The position numbers were made by a program, and so were the translations under genes. From PSRI01 sp041484195 (GTDB taxonomy: Bacteria; Bacteroidota; Bacteroidia; Chitinophagales; Chitinophagaceae), in contig JBGPHC010000030.1 in NCBI GenBank assembly GCA_041484195.1, positions 1 through 47,135 of the forward strand: a DNA stretch of 47,135 bases, read 5' to 3'. The notes beneath the pieces are model-generated. The model was given only the letters and a program-made list of their open reading frames with translations, did not search any database and was not told the origin of the DNA. Numbering within the stretch: the stretch's first letter is position 1; the number at the start of each line of letters is the position of its first letter. Positions 34,058-41,551 of this stretch are shown here, one piece after another.

Positions 34058-34519
34058 GTGATGTTTGACAATGATTTGGCAGGATTTTATGGCGTAACAA
34101 CAGGCAACCTGAATAAAGCTGTTAGACAGAACAGCAAAAGGTTTCCGGATGATTTTATGTTTCGACTAAAGCAAAAAGGATTTAATAACCTGATGCTTCA
34201 AAATGAAACTATAAACTGGGGCGGACGCAGAACAGCGCCGTATGTATTTACAGAGCAGGGAGTAGCCATGTTATCAAGTGTATTGAATAGCAGAAGAGCG
34301 ATTGTTGTCAATATCCAGATCATGCGTATATACAGCAAGCTAAGGGAAATGATTGTGATGAATAAGGATATCTTATTAAAGCTGGAGCAGTTGGAAAGGA
34401 AAGTGACCGGCCATGATGGAGATATAGGAATGATTTTTGAATACCTGAAACAATTGCTCAATCCACCTCAACCACCACGCAGGAAGATCGGCTTCAAACG
34501 ACAGGATGAACAGGAATAA
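34058..34519 (+). CDS. ORF6N-domain DNA-binding protein (5' frameshift)
   Basis: 153 codons that form the main part of an ORF6N-domain protein. The domain is recognised by DNDLAGFYGVTTGNLNKAV, RFPDDFMFRL and VFTEQGVAMLSSVL, followed by a helix that may form a coiled coil (LREMIVMNKDILLKLEQLE) and a basic tail (PPRRKIGFKR). ORF6N proteins are phage-related DNA-binding proteins, like KilA-N and Bro-N types, common as scattered accessory genes in Bacteroidota. The complete gene starts at 33988, but an extra A in the run at 34051-34057 separates the first 21-23 codons. Translation from GTG 34058 or ATG 34061 would yield a protein lacking the first strand of the domain. The flanking repeats indicate duplication or loss at this spot. 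Confidence 0.82.
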   Translation: MMFDNDLAGFYGVTTGNLNKAVRQNSKRFPDDFMFRLKQKGFNNLMLQNETINWGGRRTAPYVFTEQGVAMLSSVLNSRRAIVVNIQIMRIYSKLREMIVMNKDILLKLEQLERKVTGHDGDIGMIFEYLKQLLNPPQPPRRKIGFKRQDEQE

Positions 34520-34959
34520 TACATCGCTGGCGATTGGGTGTCCCTTCATGATATCTCAAACAAATTACCGCCTTGGCGCTTGTCCTCACGCGTTACCACT
34601 ATTCAGAATCCTACTCTCAAATTTACCCAAAAGGAATTCGATTAATCAAAATGCCCATCAAACAAGTGCGCAAGTTAAGGGCATGGTCTCCGGAAGAAAT
34701 CGCACTCGTGAAAGTTGGCGATCGTAGGCAAGAATCCTGGCGGGCATCAACCATTCAACACAGCCGGAATCATCCCATTGCATGAAATTAACTTGCTCTT
34801 CCAAATTGGAATATCAAATGGAACCAATATTCTTGTTAACTTAAATAAGATCAGAATTGATTTCGCTTTTAAAGAAATTGCTCGAAACAGCAGGGGATAC
34901 ATCCAACATTGACACAAATGAATACATCAATAATCATAACAGCCGCAGGAAAGCTAAAC
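34520..34959. other. Intergenic stretch with repeat copy B and no clear gene
   Basis: No supported gene. A plus-strand frame at 34650-34785 (MPIKQVRKLRAWSPEEIALV...) looks a little like a DNA-binding segment but is short and unplaced. Repeat copy B occupies 34740-34857 and its promoter would read into 34870-34960, where only a 21-codon frame follows. This looks like the remnant of a lost second ORF6N unit. Confidence 0.5.
34740..34857 (+). repeat. Copy B of the promoter-carrying direct repeat
   Basis: Matches copy A (33869-33986) in the same direction over its whole length, but is followed by unrelated sequence instead of an ORF6N start. The promoter boxes are present in slightly weaker form (TTG, 19 bases, TATTCTTG). 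The two copies bracket the ORF6N gene at a distance of about 870 bases. Confidence 0.75.
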
Positions 34960-35148
34960 TCATTTTTTATGCGATGTTTTTGAATCAGCTTTTTCTTTAG
35001 GCCTCCTACCGGCATCTTTTAAGGCCTTATCAATGATCCACTCAATTTGCCCGTTTACGCTCCGGAATTCATCCGAGGCCCATTTTTCCAATGCACGATA
35101 GGTAACGTCTTCTATTCGCAGGACAAAATTTTTTTTCGAATTCAGCAC
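34960..35148 (-). CDS. Arc-like ribbon-helix-helix DNA-binding protein
   Basis: A 62-residue protein read from GTG 35148. Its core (KKNFVLRIEDVTYRALEKWA, DEFRSVNGQIEWIIDKAL) matches the Arc-type ribbon-helix-helix fold: one short strand, then two helices, followed by a basic tail (GRRPKEKADSKTSHKK). Such proteins bind DNA as dimers. The open frame continues upstream to 35451, but that part overlaps the preceding gene in another frame and lacks family likeness. It follows the small membrane protein gene by 32 bases and is the last gene of the SPFH operon. Its target is unknown; a role in regulating its own operon is one possibility. Confidence 0.75.
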   Translation of the reverse strand: MLNSKKNFVLRIEDVTYRALEKWASDEFRSVNGQIEWIIDKALKDAGRRPKEKADSKTSHKK

Positions 35149-35180
35149 TCCATGATAAGTTAAAGATGATTCATAATATT

Positions 35181-35723
35181 TCAGAATCGGTCGGTATTTG
35201 CAATTCCCGGACTCATGCCCGCTATTTTTCTTCCCAGCGCCTTTTCCATTGCGGTAGTGAATGCCGACAGGTTCCCCGAGCTTACGAATATTCTTCTGCC
35301 ATTCTTCGTCCTCAATTGAATACCATATACACCACGGATGCGATAGGCCCAGCCGAATCCGGGTATCCAATGCAAACCATATTGCATCCAGGGCGATCTC
35401 CGGATGCTTGCTTCTTGCACATCTTCCATCCTGATGATCCTGGATTTCCATTGAAACGGGAACAGACGCACGCTCAATTCCTGAGCCGACACTTTCAGTT
35501 GCAAATTTGTATAGTAGAAGGCCAAAATTACAATCAGGTCCAAAGGCAGCACGAAAAATAATGCCTTGAGAATACCAGGCTCATCTGGCCGGTGATCAAA
35601 TCCGGTAATCAACCAGGGCAGGATGGAAATAGCGAGAATGAATACTACGAATATCCACTGCCAATTTTCGGGAAGACGTTGTTCCTCCTCGAAAATCCAG
35701 TCGTAGTGCTTTTCCTGCTTCAT
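35181..35723 (-). CDS. Small membrane protein with PH-like domain
   Basis: A 180-residue protein with two membrane helices in the first third (WQWIFVVFILAISILPWLI and ILKALFFVLPLDLIVILAFYY) and a beta-rich cytoplasmic part resembling bacterial PH-like domains (LSVRLFPFQWKSRIIRMEDV, GVYGIQLRTKNGRRIFVSS). A start at 35741 is possible, but ATG 35723 is preceded by AAGGAG at the right distance, a rare clear ribosome-binding site here. It overlaps nothing and follows the SPFH stop by 19 bases (one base from the alternative start). I do not recognise a named family. Its place between the SPFH and ribbon-helix-helix genes suggests a shared membrane function. Confidence 0.8.
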   Translation of the reverse strand: MKQEKHYDWIFEEEQRLPENWQWIFVVFILAISILPWLITGFDHRPDEPGILKALFFVLPLDLIVILAFYYTNLQLKVSAQELSVRLFPFQWKSRIIRMEDVQEASIRRSPWMQYGLHWIPGFGWAYRIRGVYGIQLRTKNGRRIFVSSGNLSAFTTAMEKALGRKIAGMSPGIANTDRF

Positions 35724-35742
35724 AGGTCTCCTTGGTTTCATA

Positions 35743-36606
35743 TTATTGGTATAGGGAACCGGTATTCAATATGGGCTGCGCGCCTCGTTCTCCACACAAT
35801 ACCACCATCAGGTTACTTACCATCGCCGCTTTCTTTTCTTCATCGAGGGTTACAATATCTTTTTTGGACAATTGCTGCAATGCCAGTTCCACCATTCCTA
35901 CGGCACCTTCCACAATCTTGAATCTCGCTGCCACGATCGCAGTTGCCTGCTGACGTTGCAACATGGCCCCGGCAATTTCCTGAGCATAAGCAAGGTGACT
36001 GATCCTGGCTTCCTTAATGACAATACCCGCAGGAGCCAATCTTTCATTGAGTTCCTGTTCCAGCATTTCATTTACTTTTTCGCCACCATCTCTCAGAGTG
36101 ATATCAGCATGTTCATCTTCCAGGTGATCATAAGGACAACTGGTGGCAAGGTGTCGCACCGCGGCCTCACTCTGAATTTTCACGTATTGCTGGAAATCCG
36201 CAACTTCAAATGCGGCCTTGTAAGTATCCCGCACCTGCCACACAATCACGGCGGCGATTTCAATGGGATTACCCATCTTGTCATTCACTTTCAGTGGGCT
36301 GCCTTCCAGGTTTTGGGACCTCATTGATATCCTGAAAGAACTGTACAAGGGATTCACCCAAAGCAATCCATTGTCTTTTACGGAACCTACATATTTTCCA
36401 AAAAAGACCAATACCCTCGAATGATTGGGGTTGATGATCATGATACCCTTGAACATGAAAATGCTGAATACGAGCAGGAGGATTCCAAGAAGAGTCCATA
36501 AGTTTCCTTCCTGTATTTTCGTCAGGGCGTAAATACCAAATCCCAGTGAAAGCAGCGCCAGCAGAAGCGCCAGAAAACCGGATACCGGTTTAACGATCTT
36601 TTCCAT
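35743..36606 (-). CDS. SPFH-domain membrane protein (stomatin/prohibitin-like)
   Basis: A 287-residue protein with two N-terminal hydrophobic segments (about 8-27 and 37-56), then an SPFH domain (IINPNHSRVLVFFGKYVG onward, about 57-220) and a helical tail with AQEIAGAMLQRQQATAIVAAR. The domain matches the slipin and stomatin side of the family. SPFH proteins assemble into large rings that mark membrane microdomains and often hold proteases or other partners. Its transcript has the best promoter in the window. The downstream genes for a PH-like membrane protein and a ribbon-helix-helix protein appear to be co-transcribed with it. Confidence 0.9.
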   Translation of the reverse strand: MEKIVKPVSGFLALLLALLSLGFGIYALTKIQEGNLWTLLGILLLVFSIFMFKGIMIINPNHSRVLVFFGKYVGSVKDNGLLWVNPLYSSFRISMRSQNLEGSPLKVNDKMGNPIEIAAVIVWQVRDTYKAAFEVADFQQYVKIQSEAAVRHLATSCPYDHLEDEHADITLRDGGEKVNEMLEQELNERLAPAGIVIKEARISHLAYAQEIAGAMLQRQQATAIVAARFKIVEGAVGMVELALQQLSKKDIVTLDEEKKAAMVSNLMVVLCGERGAQPILNTGSLYQ

Positions 36607-36640
36607 ATAGGCTTTATTTATTTTAATATCAAAATGATAT

Positions 36641-36671
36641 CAAAAATATAAATCTATATTTGGAATTCAAA
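36641..36671 (-). promoter_or_regulatory. Consensus promoter of the SPFH operon
   Basis: Read on the minus strand: TTTG (36671-36668), exactly 19 bases, then TATTTTTG (36648-36641). Both boxes match the Bacteroidota primary sigma factor consensus without a mismatch. Transcription would start near 36634, about 28 bases before the ATG at 36606. Confidence 0.7.
36655..36662 (+). promoter_or_regulatory. Candidate -7 element of the esterase gene
   Basis: TATATTTG matches TAnnTTTG fully, 20 bases before the TTG start of the esterase. It lies inside the divergent SPFH promoter, between its two boxes, so the two promoters overlap. No -33 TTTG at the right spacing was found for this direction. Confidence 0.35.
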
Positions 36672-36681
36672 ATTTTTCCCC

Positions 36682-37524
36682 TTGAAAAAATTAGTTTTTT
36701 TTGCAACCCTGTTGCTCTGCTTATTATCCTTAATGGTGGTAGCCGGCGCAGTGGACACCGTCTTCATCAGGAGCGCCAAGATGCATAAAGACATCAAATG
36801 CGTTGTGATTAAGCCGGATGATTATGATAAGTCCAATATTCGTTATCCTGTGGTATACCTCCTGCATGGCCATGGTGGCAATTATGCTCAATGGATAAAC
36901 TTGGCGCCTCAATTGAAGAAAGCGGTGGATGATCTTCACCTACTGATTGTTTGTCCCGATGGCGGTTACTCAAGCTGGTATTTCGACAGCCCGATCGACT
37001 CCTCCATCCGATATGAAACCTATATTACCAGGGATGTGATTGCCTATATTGATGCAGGCTATCGTACCCTGCCTGAAAAGAAAGGCAGGGCCATTGCCGG
37101 CCTTAGTATGGGTGGCCATGGAGCCTTATATCTTTCAGCCCTCCATCCCGATCTATTTGGAGCGGCAGGAAGCATGAGCGGTGGCGTTGACATCAGGCCA
37201 TTCCCCGACAAATGGGACATCGCTAAAGTCCTGGGTGATATCACCAAATTCGCTCCCTATTGGGATGAACACAGCGCCATTAATGCCATGGAAAAATTAA
37301 AGAATAATGAGCTCCGTCTTATCATCGATTGCGGAGTAGACGATTTCTTCATGGAGGTGAACCGGGACCTGCACCGCAGACTATTGCAACGAAGAATTGA
37401 TCATGACTTTATAGAAAGGCCCGGAGAACATAATAGTGCCTACTGGAATAACGCTGTGGACTCCCAGATGATTTTCTTCCGTAAGTATTTTGATGAAATG
37501 AATATACAAAAAGCGGAAAAATAA
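36682..37524 (+). CDS. Exported esterase-D-type alpha/beta hydrolase
   Basis: A 280-residue hydrolase of the esterase D/feruloyl esterase type. The start codon is TTG, which gives a normal signal peptide (MKKLVFFATLLLCLLSLMVV, AGA). The fold marks are VVYLLHGHGGNYAQW, the nucleophile in GLSMGGHGAL near residue 145, an acidic residue in IDCGVDDFF and the histidine in ERPGEHNSAYW near residue 252. Similar proteins deacylate sugars or hemicellulose side chains, or hydrolyse S-formylglutathione (the cytosolic branch, unlikely here because of the signal). It is divergent from the SPFH operon and ends at a bidirectional terminator. Confidence 0.9.
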   Translation: MKKLVFFATLLLCLLSLMVVAGAVDTVFIRSAKMHKDIKCVVIKPDDYDKSNIRYPVVYLLHGHGGNYAQWINLAPQLKKAVDDLHLLIVCPDGGYSSWYFDSPIDSSIRYETYITRDVIAYIDAGYRTLPEKKGRAIAGLSMGGHGALYLSALHPDLFGAAGSMSGGVDIRPFPDKWDIAKVLGDITKFAPYWDEHSAINAMEKLKNNELRLIIDCGVDDFFMEVNRDLHRRLLQRRIDHDFIERPGEHNSAYWNNAVDSQMIFFRKYFDEMNIQKAEK

Positions 37525-37583
37525 TTCAGACCTGAGACATTGCTTTACCATTGCCTGAGCATTCTGAAATGCCAGTAAGCGGG

Positions 37584-37620
37584 AAAAAAATAGCGGTTGC
37601 GATAACACAACCGCTTTTTT
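37584..37620. terminator. Bidirectional intrinsic terminator
   Basis: AGCGGTTG (37592-37599) and CAACCGCT (37608-37615) form a perfect 8-base stem with an eight-base loop, with seven A on the left and a T run on the right. It separates the esterase gene and the convergent phoH gene. Confidence 0.85.
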
Positions 37621-37644
37621 ATTAGTTTCAAGAGGGAATATAGA

Positions 37645-38634
37645 TTATAAAGATTTACCGTCCTGGTTCAGGTTCTGCTGGGCCAGATGATCTTTGTCAT
37701 AAGCTCTGATGATCGCTTTCACCAGCCTGTGCCGGACCACATCGTCTTCATCCAACTGGATATGTGTTATGCCATCGATATTTTTCAATATCCTGGTAGC
37801 TTTTTCCAATCCGCTTCTCTGGTGCTTTGGCAAATCGATCTGGGTAATATCACCATTGATGATCGCTTTTGCATTTGCCCCGATTCTTGTAAGGAACATC
37901 TTAATCTGGAGGTCGGTGGCATTCTGCGCTTCATCAAGAATGATAAATGCATAGTCAAGGGTTCGACCGCGCATATAAGCCAGCGGAGCAATTTCAATCA
38001 CCCTCGTGCTCATGTAATATCCGAGCTTGTCGGCTGGGATCATATCATCGAGCGCGTCGTAAAGAGGGCGGAGATAGGGGTCAATCTTTTCCTTCAGGTC
38101 GCCGGGCAAAAAACCCAGACTTTCTCCCGCTTCCACCGCCGGGCGGGTCAGGATAATCTTCTTCACCATCTTATTTTTCAAAGCCCTGACGGCCAGGGCC
38201 ACCGCGGTATAAGTTTTACCGGTACCTGCAGGTCCTATCGCGAAGACAATATCATTCTTGTCAATGGCTGTCACCAATCGTTTCTGGTTCTGGGTGCGCG
38301 CCCTTACAGTCTTGCCATTGGGGCCAAAAACCAAAACATCATTGGGGTTACGTTCAATGAAATTGTCAATGGTCTCAGCATCATCGCCACCCAAAATCTG
38401 CTCGAAATAATTTTCACTCACGTGGCCGTTCCTCTCAAGATATTGCACGAGCAACTCAATCTTTTCTTTGGCTGATTCAATTTGTTCGGGAGCGCCGCTC
38501 AATTTGATCTGTGTGCCGCGGCTCAGGATTTTCAAAAGTGGGAACTTCTTTTTCAGGATGTCCAGCTTGCCATTGTTTACCCCAAAGAATTCAATAGGGT
38601 TAACAGTTTCGAGATTAATTATAGTTTCTGTCAA
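37645..38634 (-). CDS. phoH: PhoH family ATPase
   Basis: A 329-residue cytosolic protein. The N-terminal part (about 10-75) resembles the KH-like RNA-binding domain of PhoH proteins (LKILSRGTQIKLSGAPEQIE). The ATPase domain has the Walker A GPAGTGKT near 138-145, the family motif RPAVEAGESLGFLPGDL and the Walker B FIILDEAQNAT, then the DxxQxDLP segment (GDITQIDLP). PhoH proteins are linked to RNA metabolism and are often encoded next to the ybeY RNase gene; ybeY is not adjacent here. A candidate -7 box lies about 100 bases upstream. Confidence 0.93.
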   Translation of the reverse strand: MTETIINLETVNPIEFFGVNNGKLDILKKKFPLLKILSRGTQIKLSGAPEQIESAKEKIELLVQYLERNGHVSENYFEQILGGDDAETIDNFIERNPNDVLVFGPNGKTVRARTQNQKRLVTAIDKNDIVFAIGPAGTGKTYTAVALAVRALKNKMVKKIILTRPAVEAGESLGFLPGDLKEKIDPYLRPLYDALDDMIPADKLGYYMSTRVIEIAPLAYMRGRTLDYAFIILDEAQNATDLQIKMFLTRIGANAKAIINGDITQIDLPKHQRSGLEKATRILKNIDGITHIQLDEDDVVRHRLVKAIIRAYDKDHLAQQNLNQDGKSL

Positions 38635-38730
38635 TTAGGTGCAATTTTATGTTCTCAAAAGTCTCCATGAAAAAAAAGAGACTAACCCATCCTTCTGAAT
38701 CAAATTTAATGATTCACTACTGTTATAACG

Positions 38731-38738
38731 CAAAATTA
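38731..38738 (-). promoter_or_regulatory. Candidate -7 element for phoH
   Basis: On the minus strand this is TAATTTTG, a full match to TAnnTTTG, which would give a leader of about 90 bases before phoH. No -33 box at a suitable distance was seen. Confidence 0.3.
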
Positions 38739-38786
38739 CTTATTCACAGCATGTGGATACTGTTAATTTTCCTGCAAGCGGACTTA

Positions 38787-38805
38787 TTCAATGGGCGCCA
38801 TTGAA
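38787..38805. promoter_or_regulatory. Perfect short palindrome between the TonB receptor and phoH genes
   Basis: TTCAATGG and CCATTGAA form an 8-base perfect stem with only three bases (GCG) between them. It lies about 100 bases after the receptor stop and upstream of the phoH -7 box. There is no T run, so it may be an operator or a weak transcript-end hairpin. Confidence 0.3.
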
Positions 38806-38901
38806 AGCAGGTGATCTTATCTCATAGGAAGCTTGTCCTTGATCAGACTACTACGAATAGATATACAAAGATTCATTTCAGGCACGCAATATCTGTTCTT
38901 C

Positions 38902-41409
38902 TCAAAATCTCGCCAGGATCTTAAAATTCAGCAACCTTGGTGTGAGCCGGTTTGGAATGGTAAAGATTGTATTTGAATAATCCTTGATCAGCAAATATGA
39001 AATGGTGTTGGCGCGATCCAGCAGATTGAATACTTCCAAACTGGCCCAGATATTATCAAATGCGCGGAATGGGCTATGGCTGCGGCGGTTGGACTTCTCG
39101 CTATCCAGCAATAAGGCACTAAAGCCTATGTCTACACGAAGATAGGGTTCTATCACCAGTGCGTTTCTGTATTTCACGCTGCCGGGAATATTGTAAGGCA
39201 TGTTACTCCCGTAAATCATATTGAGGTGCACTTTGAAATTCTTATTGGTGCTAAGGTAGTCCTGGAAAAACATGCCGAATGTGATGAGCCTGTCCGTTGG
39301 CCTCCGCACCCAGCCTACCTCTGTTCGCACACTGTCGGTCACCACCTGGTCCACACTTGTGGCGTTAATGAATTCACCCTCGGCATTCTTATACCTGAAA
39401 TAAGAATCATTATCGATATTTTCCCGGGTTCGCATCAATCCCAGGCTGATCCAGCTCTCCGCATCTTTCACCAATTCACCGAATAAACGCAATTCGAGGC
39501 CGGTCGCGTAAGCTTTGGCATTGTTCTCCCCGAAATAACGGATGCGCACATTATCGATATCATAAGGGTCAACATCCCAGAGCCTCTTATAATATGCTTC
39601 TGAAGTGAACCGGAAGGGTCTGTTCCAGGCTTTGAAATTGTAATCCAGTGCTCCTGCCACCTGCCAACTCTTTTGCGCCTTCACATCCCTGTTCAGGCTG
39701 CCATCATAGCGCCTCAACTCCCTGTAGAATGGAGGCTGAGCATAGAGACCGGCAGCCAATTTCAGAACAATATCTTTTTTCCATCCGGGAGCCCATGCCA
39801 ATTGTCCCCGCGGAGACAATAGGAGTTCCTTGTTGAGTGAATTGTAATTGAACCTAAGCCCTCCCTGTAGTGTAAAATTGGAAGCCTTACCCATTGAGAT
39901 ATTATCCTGGAGATAACCCGAAAACTTGTCAATATCCAAATCGGCTGAAGACTTCAAAACTTTACTTAACTGTAATTGATTTGGGTCATAAGGTAGATTG
40001 TATCCCGCTGAATCCTGAGCCTCCCATTCGTTCAGATGATCGTTGATCAAGGTTTTTTCAGCCGTGAGGCCCCATTGAACAAAATGATTTCCATTTTCCC
40101 AGCTCCCCTTATGCGAAAAATTCCAGTCGGTAATACCCAGTTTATTGCGCGCATGATTAGTGAAGACTCCTGCTCCAAGCGGGTTAACGATCAATCCAAA
40201 GGTCGGCTTTGTCTTGTCGAAGTCGCGCTCTCCAAACAAATAGACGCCTGATATATCATAATATTCCTTTTCATCGTCATCCAGGCGACTCAGCATCCAT
40301 TTCAAACGAAGATTCTTATTTACCTGGTCCGTTGCCGAAATTCCAAGCATATTACTCGCGTAACGATCCTCTTCCCTGCCATCAAAAAAAATATCCAACC
40401 CCAGGTTGGCGCTGAAAATGGGTGAGAATACAGAGCTGGTCAATTGGGCTTCTTCGGGAATGAGTGTGAATTTGGTTTGAGAAAAGAGCCCGACCAATTC
40501 CCATTGCCATCGTTCGCTCATCTTATAATTAAACAAGCCTTGTATCCCAGTAGATGTTGGCACATAACTACCTTTCGTTTCCTGTGACGACAATAGGTTC
40601 CTGTCAGTGCGTTGCCTCAGGCCCAATAAATAGCTGAACTTTCCATCGCGCGAACTTCCTTCCAGGTGAAATCCCTGCTCCAACAAACTGATATAGGCTG
40701 AACCGCCAAATTGCTTTGGCTTCTTATATTGAATATCCAGTACACTGCTCATCTTATCTCCATACTTCGCCTGAAATCCACCGTTATAAAAGCTGATTCT
40801 TCCTGTCAGTTCGGGGTCTATAAGACTCAGCCCTTCCTGTTGCCCGCTCCTTACCAGGTAAGGACGGAAGATTTCAAAATCATTCAGATAAACAAGGTTC
40901 TCATCATAATTCCCTCCCCTGACAGAATATTGTGAAGTGAGTTCATTGTTGCTGCCAACAAATATTTTCAGCAGGCTTTCTACGCCGCCCGTGGCGGATG
41001 GAATGATCATCGCGTTCTTGGGATTCACGCGAACCAGCCCCATTTCTTCCCTATCCTTCCGATTGACAATAACTACTTCTTCCAGGGTCCTGGAACTGGG
41101 CTCCATCCTCACTACGATGGTTTCTTCTTCGTTCTCGCTCAAATAGAAATTGCGTTGTTCTTCTCTGAAACCCGAAGAAGTGAAACTGACTGCAAAGGCT
41201 TTTTCGGCGGGCACTGTTATTCGAAAAGTTCCTGAATCTGAAGTGGCAATTCCATTCTGTCTGCCCAAAATAGTCACGGAAACTTTGGCGAGCGGTCTCT
41301 CATTTTCGTCCACCACCCTACCCGAAATATGGGCGGGCTTCTTTTGAGCGCAGCACAGCGCAACAATCAATAGGCTACATACTGTAAGCAGCAGTTTTTC
41401 GCGTCGCAT
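38902..41409 (-). CDS. TonB-dependent outer membrane receptor
   Basis: An 835-residue outer membrane transporter. From ATG 41409 it has a signal peptide (MRREKLLLTVCSLLIVALCC, AQ), a carboxypeptidase-like regulatory domain (about 25-110, HISGRVVDENERPLAKVSV), a plug domain (about 115-220, with SVRGGNYDENLVYLNDFEI) and a long barrel ending in a phenylalanine (FKILARF). The frame extends 21 codons upstream without a signal. Such receptors import sugars, siderophores or cobalamin using TonB energy. No SusD-like partner and no metal- or vitamin-specific gene is adjacent, so the ligand is unknown. It is divergent from an SMP-30-type lipoprotein gene, with a perfect palindrome in the gap between them. 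Confidence 0.92.
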   Translation of the reverse strand: MRREKLLLTVCSLLIVALCCAQKKPAHISGRVVDENERPLAKVSVTILGRQNGIATSDSGTFRITVPAEKAFAVSFTSSGFREEQRNFYLSENEEETIVVRMEPSSRTLEEVVIVNRKDREEMGLVRVNPKNAMIIPSATGGVESLLKIFVGSNNELTSQYSVRGGNYDENLVYLNDFEIFRPYLVRSGQQEGLSLIDPELTGRISFYNGGFQAKYGDKMSSVLDIQYKKPKQFGGSAYISLLEQGFHLEGSSRDGKFSYLLGLRQRTDRNLLSSQETKGSYVPTSTGIQGLFNYKMSERWQWELVGLFSQTKFTLIPEEAQLTSSVFSPIFSANLGLDIFFDGREEDRYASNMLGISATDQVNKNLRLKWMLSRLDDDEKEYYDISGVYLFGERDFDKTKPTFGLIVNPLGAGVFTNHARNKLGITDWNFSHKGSWENGNHFVQWGLTAEKTLINDHLNEWEAQDSAGYNLPYDPNQLQLSKVLKSSADLDIDKFSGYLQDNISMGKASNFTLQGGLRFNYNSLNKELLLSPRGQLAWAPGWKKDIVLKLAAGLYAQPPFYRELRRYDGSLNRDVKAQKSWQVAGALDYNFKAWNRPFRFTSEAYYKRLWDVDPYDIDNVRIRYFGENNAKAYATGLELRLFGELVKDAESWISLGLMRTRENIDNDSYFRYKNAEGEFINATSVDQVVTDSVRTEVGWVRRPTDRLITFGMFFQDYLSTNKNFKVHLNMIYGSNMPYNIPGSVKYRNALVIEPYLRVDIGFSALLLDSEKSNRRSHSPFRAFDNIWASLEVFNLLDRANTISYLLIKDYSNTIFTIPNRLTPRLLNFKILARF

Positions 41410-41508
41410 CAGGAAATTAACGGGTTTGAACCTAACAATATTACACAATAACAAGAAGATTGCACGAGCCAAGGCTTTTAACTATATTGATATGAAATTG
41501 CGATTTAC

Positions 41509-41520
41509 TTGACGCGTCAA
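41509..41520. promoter_or_regulatory. Perfect 12-base palindrome in the divergent gap
   Basis: TTGACGCGTCAA reads the same on both strands. It lies in the 142-base region between the divergent TonB receptor (start 41409) and the SMP-30-type lipoprotein gene (start 41552), 31 bases before the latter. Its symmetry and place suggest an operator for a dimeric regulator; none is encoded nearby. Confidence 0.4.
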
Positions 41521-41551
41521 CCTTTCTTTCAATAAACTTCAATCAATCAAA

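Noticed and set aside
34573..34785. Plus-strand frames containing MPIKQVRKLRAWSPEEIALV
   Set aside because: Short, partly overlapping repeat copy B and without a clear family. It may be a relic of a DNA-binding gene, but this cannot be supported.
35149..35451. Upstream extension of the ribbon-helix-helix frame
   Set aside because: This part overlaps the small membrane protein gene in another frame and has no likeness to the family; the short GTG start is preferred.
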